Assembly: GCA_937138495.1 (NCBI GenBank)
Contig: CAKZPE010000032.1
Span: 1 to 64,000 of the forward strand
DNA from: an uncultured Oceanospirillaceae bacterium
GTDB lineage: Bacteria > Pseudomonadota > Gammaproteobacteria > Pseudomonadales > Balneatricaceae
Length of the DNA: 64,000 nucleotides
Direction of reading: 5' to 3'
Shown: positions 44,425 to 53,904 of the stretch, piece after piece
Layout of the letters: every line of letters starts with the position of its first letter
Numbering within the stretch: position 1 is the first letter of the stretch
The notes under the pieces: generated by a model
Told to the model about the DNA's origin: nothing
The model's input: only the letters and a program-made list of their open reading frames with translations
Database searches by the model: none
Translations under genes and position numbers: made by a program

Positions 44425-45387
44425 ATGTATCAGGATACGGTGCAAGAGGCCAGGCTACTGAGCAAAACGCCCTTCGTGGTGGCCTTGTATGCAGCCTTTT
44501 TTGTGTTACTTTTTTTGGTTGATATGTCGGGCACCGGATTTGCTGAACTGCTGGCGCCGGCAATTGGCAGTGATGGTGAAGGCAGTGTGTATGCGCGCTT
44601 TGTGACCAGTGTGACCTTGTCAGCCATTATAACGCTGGGGATCTGGCTGATCGGGAAGCTGCAGTTTAATGCCCAGCGGGTGACGGTCTGGCTGATTATG
44701 GCCGGGCTGTTCATGCTGTTCTTTACCAGCTTTGATCTGAGCTTTGAATTTATCCAGAGCAAGATCTGGTTCATGGTGTCTCAGGGGATTCTGACCACCC
44801 TGTATATTTCGGTGGTGTCTATTTCCATTGCGTCGGTGCTGGCGATTATTGGCGCGGTGGCGAAGTTGTCATCGAACGGTTTTGCCAACGGTCTGGCGAG
44901 CTTCTATACCTCATTTTTCCGGGGCTTACCGCTGCTGATGCAGGTCTACCTGATCTATCTTGGCCTGCCTCAGCTGGGGTTTGTGATTGATGCAGTACCG
45001 GCGGGTATTCTGGCATTGTCGCTGTGTTACGGTGCTTATATGACGGAAATCTTCCGGGCCGGGATTGAGAGCATTCCCAAAGGTCAGTGGGAAGCGGCCC
45101 GTTCAATCGGCTTTAAGTTTGGTCTGACTATGCGGCGGATCATTTTGCCTCAGGCGATTCCGCTGATTATTCCACCGACCGGCAATCAGTTTATTGCCAT
45201 GCTGAAAGACTCTTCGCTGGTGTCGGTGATCGGTGTCTGGGAACTGATGTTCCTGGCCCGTACGCTGGGTCAGAAAGACTTTAAGCACATGGAAATGCTG
45301 ATTACCGCTGCGATGCTGTACTGGATCCTCTCGATGGTGCTTGAGTACGCGCAGTCCCATATTGAACGCCGTTACCGTAAGGGGTAA
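44425..45387 (+). CDS. Amino acid ABC transporter permease
   Basis: This 320-residue membrane protein has two or three extra N-terminal helices and then a HisM/GlnP-type permease domain. The first permease helices begin at WFMVSQGILTTLYISVVSIS, and the EAA loop EAARSIGFKFGLTMRRIILP contacts the ATPase. Additional signatures are FFRGLPLLMQVYLIYLGLP and YMTEIFRAGIESIPKGQWEA. A single permease gene suggests a homodimer. It lies 193 bases after the binding-protein gene, across a stem-loop, and 3 bases before the ATPase gene. Confidence 0.9.
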   Translation: MYQDTVQEARLLSKTPFVVALYAAFFVLLFLVDMSGTGFAELLAPAIGSDGEGSVYARFVTSVTLSAIITLGIWLIGKLQFNAQRVTVWLIMAGLFMLFFTSFDLSFEFIQSKIWFMVSQGILTTLYISVVSISIASVLAIIGAVAKLSSNGFANGLASFYTSFFRGLPLLMQVYLIYLGLPQLGFVIDAVPAGILALSLCYGAYMTEIFRAGIESIPKGQWEAARSIGFKFGLTMRRIILPQAIPLIIPPTGNQFIAMLKDSSLVSVIGVWELMFLARTLGQKDFKHMEMLITAAMLYWILSMVLEYAQSHIERRYRKG

Positions 45388-45390
45388 GCC

Positions 45391-46176
45391 ATGAACTCTG
45401 TACATAAGCCAGACGTGGCTGTTGAGACGGCCGTTAAACCGGCAGTGAAGCCAATTGTCGAACTGAAAGATGTGAATAAATGGTACGACGATTTTCATTG
45501 CCTGAAAGACATTAACCTGACCGTTACCCCCGGTGAGCGGATCGTGATTTGCGGGCCGTCCGGCTCCGGTAAGTCCACCATGATCCGCTGTATTAACCGT
45601 CTGGAGGCCCATCAGTCCGGGGAGATTATTGTCGATGATGTAGTCCTGCACGAGCATATGCAGGGCATCGATAAAGTGCGTTCTGAAGTGGGGATGGTGT
45701 TTCAGAGTTTTAACCTGTTTCCCCATATGACCATTGCAGAAAACTGCATGGCCGGTCCGATGTGGGTTCAGGGTGTGCCTAAAGGCGAAGCCCGCCGGCT
45801 GGCGATGAAATATCTGGAACAGGTGCGTATTCCTGAACAGGCCGATAAATATCCCGGACAGCTGTCCGGTGGTCAGCAGCAGCGGGTGGCGATTGCCCGC
45901 AGTCTGTGCATGAAGCCAAAACTGATGCTGTTTGATGAGCCCACTTCAGCACTGGACCCGGAAATGGTATCCGGGGTACTGGATACCATGATTGATCTGG
46001 CGAAAGAAGGCATGACGATGTTGTGCGTGACCCACGAAATGGGTTTTGCCAGGGAAGTGGCTGACCGGGTGATTTTCATGGCTGACGGTGAAATTGTTGA
46101 AGAAAATACCCCTGGCGAGTTTTTCGATAACCCCCGGGAGGCGCGCACCCAGCAGTTTCTCAGTCAGATTCTCTGA
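45391..46176 (+). CDS. Amino acid ABC transporter ATP-binding protein
   Basis: This 261-residue ATPase of the GlnQ/HisP type has Walker [11 protein letters not shown]-loop [12 protein letters not shown], signature [13 protein letters not shown], Walker [15 protein letters not shown] and the switch histidine in [16 protein letters not shown] 22-residue proline, lysine and valine-rich leader precedes the fold. It powers the importer encoded by the two genes upstream. AAGGGG precedes the ATG. A terminator follows at 46195-46219. Confidence 0.93.
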   Translation: MNSVHKPDVAVETAVKPAVKPIVELKDVNKWYDDFHCLKDINLTVTPGERIVICGPSGSGKSTMIRCINRLEAHQSGEIIVDDVVLHEHMQGIDKVRSEVGMVFQSFNLFPHMTIAENCMAGPMWVQGVPKGEARRLAMKYLEQVRIPEQADKYPGQLSGGQQQRVAIARSLCMKPKLMLFDEPTSALDPEMVSGVLDTMIDLAKEGMTMLCVTHEMGFAREVADRVIFMADGEIVEENTPGEFFDNPREARTQQFLSQIL

Positions 46177-46194
46177 GAGTCTGGCCGGTGACAG

Positions 46195-46219
46195 AAAAGC
46201 AGCGTTGGCTGCTTTTTTT
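46195..46219 (+). terminator. Terminator of the amino acid importer operon
   Basis: AGCAGC (46198-46203) and GCTGCT (46208-46213) enclose GTTG, with flanking A and a seven-T run. The A and T runs may also let it serve the convergent LysR gene. Confidence 0.88.
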
Positions 46220-46235
46220 ATGCCTGAGAAAGGGG

Positions 46236-47165
46236 TTACGCCGGGGAGTTGCCGGCCAGGTTGGTCGACAGTGGGTCGGTCTGGTGGGTTTCGTCCAGAA
46301 TCCAGTTCCTGAAGCGTTCGGTTTTAGTGTTGCGGGTGCCTTGCGGGTATACCAGGTAATAACCGTTATCGGTGGCCTTACGCATGGGATAGGCAATGGC
46401 CAGCTTGCCGTTACGGATGAACTCAGCGGCATAGGAAGCCCTGCCAATGGCTATGCCCAGGCCGTCTGCGGCGGCCTGTAATACCAGTTGCCGGCTGTCC
46501 AGATCTATCCGGTGTTTAATGTCAGGCAGGCTGAAGCCGGCATCTTTAAGCCACTCCTGCCATTCTCCTTCATTACGGCTGTAGTGGATCAGGCTGAAGT
46601 GGTCGGCCAGTTCATTCAGCCGCTCCATCGGGGGCAGGCGGGGCAGCAGATCCGGGTGGCACACGATGAACAGTTCTTCGTGCATCAGAAATTCAGCTTT
46701 CAGCCCGGGCCAGTGACCCCGGCCGTAGCGGATGCTGATATCAATGTTGGCAGAGAGCAGATCAACCGGCTCATCTGAGTTAATCAGTTTGATGTCCAGA
46801 TCCGGATATTTTGTCTGAAATGTGGGCAGCCGGGGCAATAACCAGCAGGCGGCCAGTGTATGGGTGAGGTTAACCCGCAGGGTTTGCGGGTCGCCATGGC
46901 GGGCCAGTTTGGCACCGGCGTCTTCTAACTGCTTAAAAATGCTCTGTACGGTATGCAGATACTCTTCGCCAGCAGGGGTCAGGGAGGATTTGCCCCGGTC
47001 ACGGTTAAACAGCTTGGCCTGCAAGAAGGTTTCCAGAGTACGTATCTGGTGACTGACTGCAGAAGGTGTCTGGCAGGCTTCTTTAGCTGCCGCGCGAAAA
47101 CTTTCATGGCGGGCAGCGGTTTCAAAGGCTCTCAGGGCAGCAAACGGAGGCAGATCACGGCGCAT
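46236..47165 (-). CDS. LysR family regulator (GcvA-like)
   Basis: This 309-residue LysR protein has MRRDLPPFAALRAFETAARH, FRAAAKEACQTPSAVSHQIR and KLFNRDRGKSSLTPAGEEYL, very like the GcvA subgroup that controls glycine and amino acid genes. The effector domain includes DISIRYGRGHWPG, common in that group. It is divergent from the quaternary-amine importer operon across 400 bases and convergent with the amino acid importer, so either could be a target. Effector unknown. Confidence 0.87.
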   Translation of the reverse strand: MRRDLPPFAALRAFETAARHESFRAAAKEACQTPSAVSHQIRTLETFLQAKLFNRDRGKSSLTPAGEEYLHTVQSIFKQLEDAGAKLARHGDPQTLRVNLTHTLAACWLLPRLPTFQTKYPDLDIKLINSDEPVDLLSANIDISIRYGRGHWPGLKAEFLMHEELFIVCHPDLLPRLPPMERLNELADHFSLIHYSRNEGEWQEWLKDAGFSLPDIKHRIDLDSRQLVLQAAADGLGIAIGRASYAAEFIRNGKLAIAYPMRKATDNGYYLVYPQGTRNTKTERFRNWILDETHQTDPLSTNLAGNSPA

Positions 47166-47565
47166 ATTCAGGCGGTACCACAGGACAATGGAGTTGATTC
47201 AATCCTAGCAGCCGGGCAGGGCGGCTGACCAGTGGTGTGCCGGATGCTGTGAGCCGTTTCGTATATGTTTTGCTGTCGTCTTCAGACAAATTTTCGATAA
47301 ATTTATCGTTTTTTTGCAACAACTGATGTAAAAAGCCCAGCGCCTTACGTTTGCCCGGGCGGTGTTGTCCGGAAATAGGTTAAGTATCTAAATTTTCGAT
47401 TATATAAACGTATATCCAAATGGTTTGTAGGGTTTATTGTCGGGATATATGTAGAATCTGTCGCAAAATTATCGTATTGGTCGGTTTTTAATCATTATCG
47501 TGGTTTTTCTCTGCCAGGTAACTGCACAGCTACCCATCAATAAGAACAAATACAGAGGTGTGAAT
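47166..47565. other. 400-bp divergent control region of the LysR gene and quaternary-amine importer
   Basis: The stretch is AT-rich from 47270 on. CGATAAATTTATCG at 47295-47308 is a perfect palindrome, and related CGAT/ATCG words recur near 47395 and 47470. ACGTATATCC (47408-47417) pairs with GGATATATGT (47443-47452) with one G-T pair. These are plausible LysR or global-regulator sites. No gene is supported here. Confidence 0.5.
47295..47308 (+). promoter_or_regulatory. Perfect palindrome CGATAAATTTATCG
   Basis: It lies 130 bases before the divergent LysR start and about 260 bases before the importer genes. The same half-site word occurs again downstream in the same intergenic region, which favours a protein-binding site. 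Confidence 0.4.
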
Positions 47566-48216
47566 TTGGAAACACTGGCATTTATTGCTGAGAGTTGGTC
47601 ACTGATTTTCAGTCTGACTCTGGAGCACATTTCTCTGGTGAGTGTGGCGGTCGGGCTGGCGATTCTGACCGGTGTACCTATCGGCATCGCGATTACACAG
47701 AATGAGTCAGTGGCTGCAGTGGTGCTGTATGCCGCATCAATTATTATCACAGTCCCTTCTATTGCACTGTTTGGTCTGATGATTCCCGTATTGTCCCTGT
47801 TCGGACAGGGGATTGGTTATCTGCCGGCGGTGATTGCCGTTTTGCTGTATTCCCAGTTACCGATTATCCGTAATACCTATGCGGCGATTAACAATGTTGA
47901 CCCTGCTCTGCGTGAAGCGGCCCGGGGGCTGGGCATGACACCGGTACAACGGCTCCGGCTGGTGGAAATACCCCTGGCGATTCCGGTGATTTTTGCCGGT
48001 ATCCGCACGGCGGTAGTGATGAATATCGGCGTGATGGCCATTGCCGCCTACATTGGTGCCGGTGGTCTGGGGACGCTGATCAGCCGGGGGATTACCCAGA
48101 CGGATCCGCGTCAGTTAATCGCAGGTGCGCTGGCGGTTAGCCTGCTCGCTATTATTGCGGATTACGCCCTGCTGTATTGCCAGCGCAAACTGACCCCGAA
48201 AGGCGTATCGGCCTGA
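47566..48216 (+). CDS. Quaternary-amine ABC transporter permease 1 (OpuCB/ProW type)
   Basis: This permease of the OpuBB/OpuCB type has about six helices and the EAA loop ALREAARGLGMTPVQRLRLVE, followed by IPVIFAGIRTAVVMNIGVMA and AAYIGAGGLGTLISRGI. Such permeases belong to importers of glycine betaine, choline, carnitine or proline betaine. The start is uncertain: TTG at 47566 has AGAGG seven bases upstream and gives a 216-residue protein that begins as relatives do; GTG at 47560 is too close to it, and a longer frame opens at GTG 47500. It is the first gene of the four-gene importer. Confidence 0.88.
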   Translation: METLAFIAESWSLIFSLTLEHISLVSVAVGLAILTGVPIGIAITQNESVAAVVLYAASIIITVPSIALFGLMIPVLSLFGQGIGYLPAVIAVLLYSQLPIIRNTYAAINNVDPALREAARGLGMTPVQRLRLVEIPLAIPVIFAGIRTAVVMNIGVMAIAAYIGAGGLGTLISRGITQTDPRQLIAGALAVSLLAIIADYALLYCQRKLTPKGVSA

Positions 48217-48265
48217 TCAGGGCCTGTCAGGTTTACCGAGAATTTAACCATAAAGAGAGTGTCCC

Positions 48266-49420
48266 GTGATTCAGTTAGAAAACCTCACCAAAATATTCGA
48301 GACACCGGACGGCGTGGTTACCGCCGCAGATAATATTAATATGACGGTGCCGCAGGGCGAGATCTGCGTATTACTGGGGCCATCAGGCTGCGGAAAAACC
48401 ACCACCCTTAAAATGCTTAACCGGATCATTCCTCCCACCTCCGGTCGGGTCATGATCAACGGTGAAGACACCAGCACGCTGGATACCATCAGTTTACGTC
48501 GCAACATCGGTTACGTGATCCAGCAAATCGGCCTGTTTCCGAATATGACCATTGCGGAGAATATCTCCATCGTTCCCCGGCTACTGGGTTGGGATAAAAA
48601 GCGCTATCTGGCCCGGGCTGAAGAGTTGCTGGCAATGGTGGCGCTGGAACCGAAAACCTTTATGCAGCGCTATCCCCGTGAGCTTTCCGGTGGTCAGCAG
48701 CAGCGGGTGGGGGTTATCCGTGCACTGGCGGCTGATCCGCCGGTGATGCTGATGGATGAGCCTTTCGGTGCGATTGATCCGATTAACCGGGAGGTTATTC
48801 AGGATGAGTTCCTGAAGATGCAGGAAGAACTGCAGAAAACCATTCTGTTTGTTAGCCATGACATCGATGAAGCGGTGAAGATGGCGGATAAGGTTGCCAT
48901 TTTTAACGCCGGTAAGCTGATTCAGTTTGATTCACCGGATGCTTTGTTAGCCCACCCCTGCAATAAGTTTGTGGAAGATTTTGTCGGTACCGACCGTACC
49001 CTTAAGCGCCTGAGGCTGGCGAAAGTGGCGGATGTTATGACCCCTGCGCCAACACCGGTGAAGCCGGATGATGATTTGCAGACCGCGCTGCAGATCATGC
49101 AGAACAACGATTATGTGGCGGTCACCATGGTGGATACTCTGGGACGGCCGATCGGCTCTATTACCCGGGATCTGGCCACCGCCAAACGGGGCCGTTGTGG
49201 GGATCACTTCTACGGTTTACGGGCCATTGCCCGGGTGGATGATGACCTGCGCAGCGTGGCATCTGCCATGTTCAGCAAAGACACCACCTGGATGCCCTGT
49301 GTGGATGATGAGGGCATCTTCCGGGGGGAAATTTCCCAGCGGGGTGTGACTCACTATCTGGGGGCGACCTACCGTAGCCGTGAAGCTCAGCAGACGGGTG
49401 TGCAGCATGGTGAAGTCTAA
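48266..49420 (+). CDS. Quaternary-amine ABC transporter ATP-binding protein with CBS domains
   Basis: This 384-residue OpuCA/ProV-type ATPase has Walker A GPSGCGKTT, Q-loop YVIQQIGLFPNMT, signature [15 protein letters not shown], Walker B VMLMDEPFGAIDP and the switch histidine in VSHDIDEAVKMAD. From about residue 257 a CBS pair follows (VMTPAPTPVKPDDDLQTAL, then VASAMFSKDTTWMPCVDDEG), which in relatives senses ionic strength or nucleotides. GTG start at 48266 after AGAGAG. Its end overlaps the second permease gene by 14 bases. Confidence 0.92.
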   Translation: MIQLENLTKIFETPDGVVTAADNINMTVPQGEICVLLGPSGCGKTTTLKMLNRIIPPTSGRVMINGEDTSTLDTISLRRNIGYVIQQIGLFPNMTIAENISIVPRLLGWDKKRYLARAEELLAMVALEPKTFMQRYPRELSGGQQQRVGVIRALAADPPVMLMDEPFGAIDPINREVIQDEFLKMQEELQKTILFVSHDIDEAVKMADKVAIFNAGKLIQFDSPDALLAHPCNKFVEDFVGTDRTLKRLRLAKVADVMTPAPTPVKPDDDLQTALQIMQNNDYVAVTMVDTLGRPIGSITRDLATAKRGRCGDHFYGLRAIARVDDDLRSVASAMFSKDTTWMPCVDDEGIFRGEISQRGVTHYLGATYRSREAQQTGVQHGEV

Positions 49421-50141
49421 AAAGGTGCTGTTCTGGCTGGTAGCCATGCTGGGGATGTTTTTCCTGGGGGTGGTCAGCCAGAGCAGCGGTCTGATTGACG
49501 ATTTTTTCTATTACTGGGAAGACATTGTCTACCTCAGTGTGCAGCACATGCAGCTGTCGGCTATATCGGGCAGTGCGGCCATTGTGCTGGCGGTCCCGCT
49601 GGGTATCTGGCTGAGCCGTCCTGCCTGTAAACGGTTCGCTGAACCGATGATGCAGGTACTGAATATCGGTACGACTGTGCCGACCCTGGCGATTCTGGCG
49701 CTGTCGATGAGTTTTCTGGGCATTGGGGCTACGCCGGCGGTATTCGCCCTGTGTATAGCGACTCTGCTGCCGATTGTGCGTAACACCTATGTGGGATTGC
49801 TGGCGGTGCCGGATCATCTTAAAGAAGCGGCTAACGGTATGGGGATGACCCCCGGGCAGATTCTGTTACGGGTAGAAATTCCCAATGCTCTGTATGTGAT
49901 TTTTGCCGGTATCCGTACCGCACTGACCATTAATGTCGGCACCGTGCCGCTGGCGTTTCTGATTGGCGGGGGTGGTTTGGGCGAGCTGATTTTTACCGGC
50001 ATTGATCTGGATGAAATGCCGATGCTGCTGGCCGGTGCCATACCGACTTCACTGTTGGCGGTTCTGGTCGATATCAGCGTCGGGATACTGGCATTTTTCA
50101 TCGTACCGAAAGGGGTGAACCCTTTGCGGATGAATACGTAA
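49407..50141 (+). CDS. Quaternary-amine ABC transporter permease 2
   Basis: This 244-residue second permease has the EAA loop LKEAANGMGMTPGQILLRVE with IPNALYVIFAGIRTALTINV, closely parallel to the first permease. The ATG at 49407 lies within the ATPase gene (14-base overlap), pointing to translational coupling; a longer frame from 49380 would overlap more and lacks support. A FLIGGGGLGELIFTGI segment is typical. Two different permeases imply a heterodimeric channel as in OpuC. Confidence 0.9.
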   Translation: MVKSKKVLFWLVAMLGMFFLGVVSQSSGLIDDFFYYWEDIVYLSVQHMQLSAISGSAAIVLAVPLGIWLSRPACKRFAEPMMQVLNIGTTVPTLAILALSMSFLGIGATPAVFALCIATLLPIVRNTYVGLLAVPDHLKEAANGMGMTPGQILLRVEIPNALYVIFAGIRTALTINVGTVPLAFLIGGGGLGELIFTGIDLDEMPMLLAGAIPTSLLAVLVDISVGILAFFIVPKGVNPLRMNT

Positions 50142-50217
50142 AACCACCGGTTGATTGACCGGAGCACGCATAAAAAAACGAAAACAAGCAATGATAATTA
50201 AGGGTAGGGACCAGAGA

Positions 50218-51105
50218 ATGAAAATAACAAAGCTACTGAAAACGCTGGCAGCCGGTATGTTCCTCACCGGTGCGGTACAGGCAAACGCTGACGCACTGGT
50301 TGTGGGCGGTAAGAACTTTACCGAGCAGCAACTGCTAACGTCCATGACCAGCCAGTATCTGGCGGCTAAAGGCGTTGATGTGGATACCCGTGCAGGTATG
50401 GGAACAGCGGTGTTGCGCAAGGCACAGGTGAATGGCCAGATTGACCTGTACTGGGAGTATACCGGGACGGCGCTGATCAACTTTAACAAGATCAAAGAGC
50501 CGCTGAGCATGGAAGACGGCTACAACAAGGTAAAAGAACTGGATGCTGAAAAAGGTCTGGTATGGCTGGATCCGTCTAAAGTGAACAATACCTATGCACT
50601 GGCGATGCGCCGTGCCGAAGCCGCTGAAAAGGGCATTTCCAGCCTGTCTGACCTGAGCAAGGCCGTCAATGCCGGTGACGAGTTGTTGTTTGCCTGTAAT
50701 GCGGAGTTTGCTGCCCGTGCGGATGGCCTGAAGCCGCTGCAAAAGGCTTATGGGTTTAAGTTTGACCGTTCACAGGTGAAACGTATGGACACCGGCCTGA
50801 CATATCAGGCGCTGAAAGAAGGTCAGGTAAATATCTCGCTGGTATTCGCGACCGACGGTCGTATTCCGGCATTTGATTTCGTGGTGCTGAAGGATGATAA
50901 AAACTACTTCCCGGTCTATGCGCTGACACCGGTTATCCGTGCAGAAGCGCTGGAAGCGAATCCGGCCTTAGAAGGTCTGATGAATGATCTGGCGTCCCGC
51001 CTGAATGACCAGAACATGGCTGAGCTGAATGCTAAAGTGGATGTGAACAAAGAGACGATTGAAAAGGTCGCTAAAGGCTTCCTGACCGAGCAGGGTCTGA
51101 TTTAA
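50218..51105 (+). CDS. Quaternary-amine substrate-binding protein (OpuCC/OsmF type)
   Basis: From the ATG at 50218 the product has 295 residues with a signal peptide ending near VQANA (residue 25). The mature part begins ALVVGGKNFTEQQLLTSMTS, the hallmark of OpuAC-like family 2 binding proteins, with RAGMGTAVLRKAQVNGQIDL and YWEYTGTALINF. Aromatic residues of these segments usually form the cage around the quaternary ammonium. There is no lipobox, so it is periplasmic and soluble. It is the last importer gene; a terminator follows. The exact ligand among betaines is unknown. Confidence 0.9.
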   Translation: MKITKLLKTLAAGMFLTGAVQANADALVVGGKNFTEQQLLTSMTSQYLAAKGVDVDTRAGMGTAVLRKAQVNGQIDLYWEYTGTALINFNKIKEPLSMEDGYNKVKELDAEKGLVWLDPSKVNNTYALAMRRAEAAEKGISSLSDLSKAVNAGDELLFACNAEFAARADGLKPLQKAYGFKFDRSQVKRMDTGLTYQALKEGQVNISLVFATDGRIPAFDFVVLKDDKNYFPVYALTPVIRAEALEANPALEGLMNDLASRLNDQNMAELNAKVDVNKETIEKVAKGFLTEQGLI

Positions 51106-51126
51106 GCTTAACGGCTGAAGCATCTG

Positions 51127-51151
51127 ACGCCCGGTTATGCCGGGCGTTTTT
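51127..51151 (+). terminator. Terminator of the quaternary-amine importer operon
   Basis: ACGCCCGG (51127-51134) pairs exactly with CCGGGCGT (51140-51147), followed by five T. It stands 22 bases after the stop. Confidence 0.9.
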
Positions 51152-51185
51152 ATTTGCGGCAACAAAACAACAACGGGGATTGAAT

Positions 51186-52016
51186 ATGAGTTTACGGGTC
51201 GGAGTCGCACAGGTTGCTGTGGCACTGGGCGACATTGCTGCAAACCTGCAAAAGCATGAGGAATACATTGCGGCTGCCCGGGATCAGGGGGTGGCAGTAC
51301 TGGTGTTTCCCGAGTTGTCGCTGACCGGGTATCAACTGGAACGGCAGGTGCCGGCACTGGCCATGCAGGTGACGGACCCGCGTTTACTGGCACTGGCAGA
51401 AAAATGTCAGGGCATTCAGGTGGTCTGTGGTTTTGTGGAAGAAGCTACCCCGGGTGAATATTACAATGCGGCGGCATGGTTAAAGGATGGCGGGGTTACC
51501 GCGGTACACCGGAAACTGAACCTGCCCACATACGGCAGCCTTGAAGAGGGTAAACTGTACACGCCGGGAACGGCGCTGAACACTCAGGACATAAAGGATA
51601 ACTGGTCGGCATTGTCGCTGATCTGTGCGGATCTTTGGAATCCCGGGCTGGTGTATGCGGGTATGCTGCAGAAGCCGGACGTGCTGATAGCACCGATCAA
51701 TTCAGCGGAAGGGGTGGTCAGTGATGAGTTTTCTAACCCGCACAACTGGCAAACGAATCTGAGTTATATGGCGATGACGTATGGTACACCGGTGATCATG
51801 GCGAACCGCTGTGATACTGAGCGGGAAGCCCGTTTTTGGGGCGGCAGTCAGATTTTGGGTGCCAGAGGGGAGGTGCTGGCCCGTGCCGGTGACGAGGAGG
51901 TGTTGCTGGTGGCGGATATTGAGCGCAGCGGGATTGCCGCTGCACGCTTTGATTTGCCGACAATACGGGATGCGAATTCACCGTTAATCAGCAAGCTGAT
52001 AGCAGAGAGCATGTAA
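51186..52016 (+). CDS. Carbon-nitrogen hydrolase (nitrilase superfamily)
   Basis: This 276-residue amidohydrolase has the nitrilase-fold catalytic triad Glu43 (FPELSLTGY), Lys110 (VHRKLNLP) and Cys147 (LICADLWNP). The family hydrolyses amides such as N-carbamoyl amines or omega-amides. The ATG at 51186 has a GGGG run upstream and is preferred to a TTG two codons earlier. It is separated from the importer by a terminator, so it may be controlled independently, though the context hints at a nitrogenous compound carried by that importer. It converges with bufC, 20 bases away. Confidence 0.87.
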   Translation: MSLRVGVAQVAVALGDIAANLQKHEEYIAAARDQGVAVLVFPELSLTGYQLERQVPALAMQVTDPRLLALAEKCQGIQVVCGFVEEATPGEYYNAAAWLKDGGVTAVHRKLNLPTYGSLEEGKLYTPGTALNTQDIKDNWSALSLICADLWNPGLVYAGMLQKPDVLIAPINSAEGVVSDEFSNPHNWQTNLSYMAMTYGTPVIMANRCDTEREARFWGGSQILGARGEVLARAGDEEVLLVADIERSGIAAARFDLPTIRDANSPLISKLIAESM

Positions 52017-52036
52017 TCTGATTGACGTAGCCGGGG

Positions 52037-52828
52037 TTAGCCGACGGCGTTCAGGCCAGCGTGCAGCCGGGTAATCCAGCCCCGGTCCAGCCAGGTAAAC
52101 AGAGTAGTGAGCAAGGCTTCGGTTGGGTCTGAGTGGCTGATTTCTATCAGAAATTCAGCGGTCTGTTCGAGGGTATACCCCTTACTGAAGGTTTCGTACA
52201 TGGCCTGTTCGAAACCGTCCAGGCTGGCAAATTCGGTGAGCCGGTCACGGTTACGCCACAGAATCCAGTATTCGTTGCGGGCCAGTGCATCCGGCGGGCT
52301 GCGGTCGGCTTTAAGGTGCTGCCAGATATCGACCACGTTATAGCCGGTGATAAATGCCCTGACGCTGGGGTGGAACTCTATTGTCAGCTGGGCCCACTGT
52401 TCCGGTGCAATCCGGGTCAGGTCTTCGCGGCTGCACATGTTGGCATCCATGGCGTCAAAGGCGATCAGCAGTTCCCGTTCAAAGCGGGCCAGTTCGGCGA
52501 TTTGCGGATGCGGGCTGAAGGCTTCGTTTTCTGTAAGAAATTTCGGTAAACGGTCGCCAAAATTCCGTAATGAGCGGAAAGTAGACGGGTACGCTGCAAT
52601 ATAGTCCCGCACCATTGAATTAAACATGTCATCGCCCAGATACTTACCCAGGATCTCGTGATCGGTATCCAGCGTTTCCCAGAAGCTGACCTGATAAGCA
52701 TTGCGGTAGATGTGCAGCTGAATATCGACGCTGACTTTTCCGCGATCCTGAATATGTTCATGGATATCTGAAGGCTTACCCATGATGTAATCCAGCAGCT
52801 GTTGCTGGCGTTCATGTAAGTCGCTCAC
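52037..52828 (-). CDS. bufC: BufC/HvfC-like DUF2063 protein of the bufferin system
   Basis: This 263-residue protein has the DUF2063 (HvfC/BufC N-terminal) domain: RQQQLLDYIMGKPSDI, IYRNAYQVSFWETLDTDHEI, AAYPSTFRSLRNFGDRLPKF and LARFERELLIAFDA. Such proteins partner DUF692 enzymes in making modified copper-binding peptides and are thought to assist precursor recognition. The GTG start overlaps the bufB stop by four bases (GTGA), so the two are translationally coupled. The symbol follows the bufferin naming and rests on family and context. Confidence 0.88.
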   Translation of the reverse strand: MSDLHERQQQLLDYIMGKPSDIHEHIQDRGKVSVDIQLHIYRNAYQVSFWETLDTDHEILGKYLGDDMFNSMVRDYIAAYPSTFRSLRNFGDRLPKFLTENEAFSPHPQIAELARFERELLIAFDAMDANMCSREDLTRIAPEQWAQLTIEFHPSVRAFITGYNVVDIWQHLKADRSPPDALARNEYWILWRNRDRLTEFASLDGFEQAMYETFSKGYTLEQTAEFLIEISHSDPTEALLTTLFTWLDRGWITRLHAGLNAVG

Positions 52829-53685
52829 ACAGCCTCCTGATAACGGGGTGTCAGTTGCTCAGGGCTGAGGGTTTCGTTGGCAATTTTGCGGGCAATTTGC
52901 AGTTCGCCGCGTAAATCCTCAAACGGCGGAATATTACCGTCCCGTTCGATCATGGTGCTGACAGGGCCAAAGTGCAGCAGGGCTTCTTTATAGAGTTCCC
53001 AGACCGGATCCGGTACGTCATGGTCATGGGTATCAATGATGTAATCACCGTAGTCGGTATGCCCTGCCAGATGGAACTGCTTTACCCGGTCGGCGGGGGT
53101 TTTCTTAATGTATTCCAGTGGGTCAAAACCGTGGTTACGGGCGCTGACATAAATGTTATTAACGTCGAACAGGATGTGACAGTCGGCACGTTCGGTCAGT
53201 GCGGCCAGAAACTCCCATTCAGGAATGGCTGAGTCGTCGAAGCTGATATAGCTGGAAGGGTTTTCCAGCAGAATCTGCCGGCCCATATAATCCTGCGCCT
53301 GTTTGATGCGTTCAACCATCAGGTCCAGAGCTTCTTCGGTATAGGGTACAGGCAGGAGGTCATGGGTGTTGATGCCGTTAATGCCGGTCCAGCACAGGTG
53401 ATCTGACAGCCATTCAGGCTGTAATTCGTCGTGCAGTTGCTTGAGGCGCTTCATATAGTCCATGTCCAGCGGATCAGTGGATCCCAGTGACATGGAAACG
53501 CCGTGCATCACCATTGGGTAGTGTTCGCGAATAGCGTGCAGGTAGTATTTTGGCTTGCCGCCATCCACCATGAAGTTTTCAGAGATGATCTCGAACCAGT
53601 CTATGTCCTTAGGTTTGGTTTCCAGAACGTCGTGGAAATGGTCAGTTCGCAGACCCAGGCCAAAGCCGAGAAAGTCATTAGACAT
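52825..53685 (-). CDS. bufB: BufB, DUF692 multinuclear non-heme iron oxidative enzyme
   Basis: This 286-residue TIM-barrel protein of the DUF692/MNIO family has FGLGLRTDHFHDVLETKP, WFEIISENFM, MHGVSMSLGSTDPLD, LLENPSSYISF and ILFDVNNIYVSARNHGFDP. The His, Glu, Asp and Asn residues in these blocks fit the multi-iron site. Known members turn cysteines of small precursor peptides into heterocycles such as thiooxazoles for copper binding. The ATG at 53685 has GAAGG nine bases upstream; the earlier ATG at 53694 directly abuts that site and is less likely. It follows the precursor gene bufA. Confidence 0.92.
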   Translation of the reverse strand: MSNDFLGFGLGLRTDHFHDVLETKPKDIDWFEIISENFMVDGGKPKYYLHAIREHYPMVMHGVSMSLGSTDPLDMDYMKRLKQLHDELQPEWLSDHLCWTGINGINTHDLLPVPYTEEALDLMVERIKQAQDYMGRQILLENPSSYISFDDSAIPEWEFLAALTERADCHILFDVNNIYVSARNHGFDPLEYIKKTPADRVKQFHLAGHTDYGDYIIDTHDHDVPDPVWELYKEALLHFGPVSTMIERDGNIPPFEDLRGELQIARKIANETLSPEQLTPRYQEAV

Positions 53686-53904
53686 GAGAGGCATCCTTCA
53701 AATTGCAGCGATTCAGCGATTATTGCACAAATAACAGCGGGGTATGTTGATGTTGCGCAATCTTCGTTATCAGGTGCCGGGGCGGCGAAGTTGCCGGACG
53801 GCAGGGCCTGAAACGAAATACGCGGATTACTGAAGTCAGAACATCAGTGGGCTTACGCCCTGCGAGGTGAACCTGATAAAGACTTCAATAATCCGCATAA
53901 CCAA

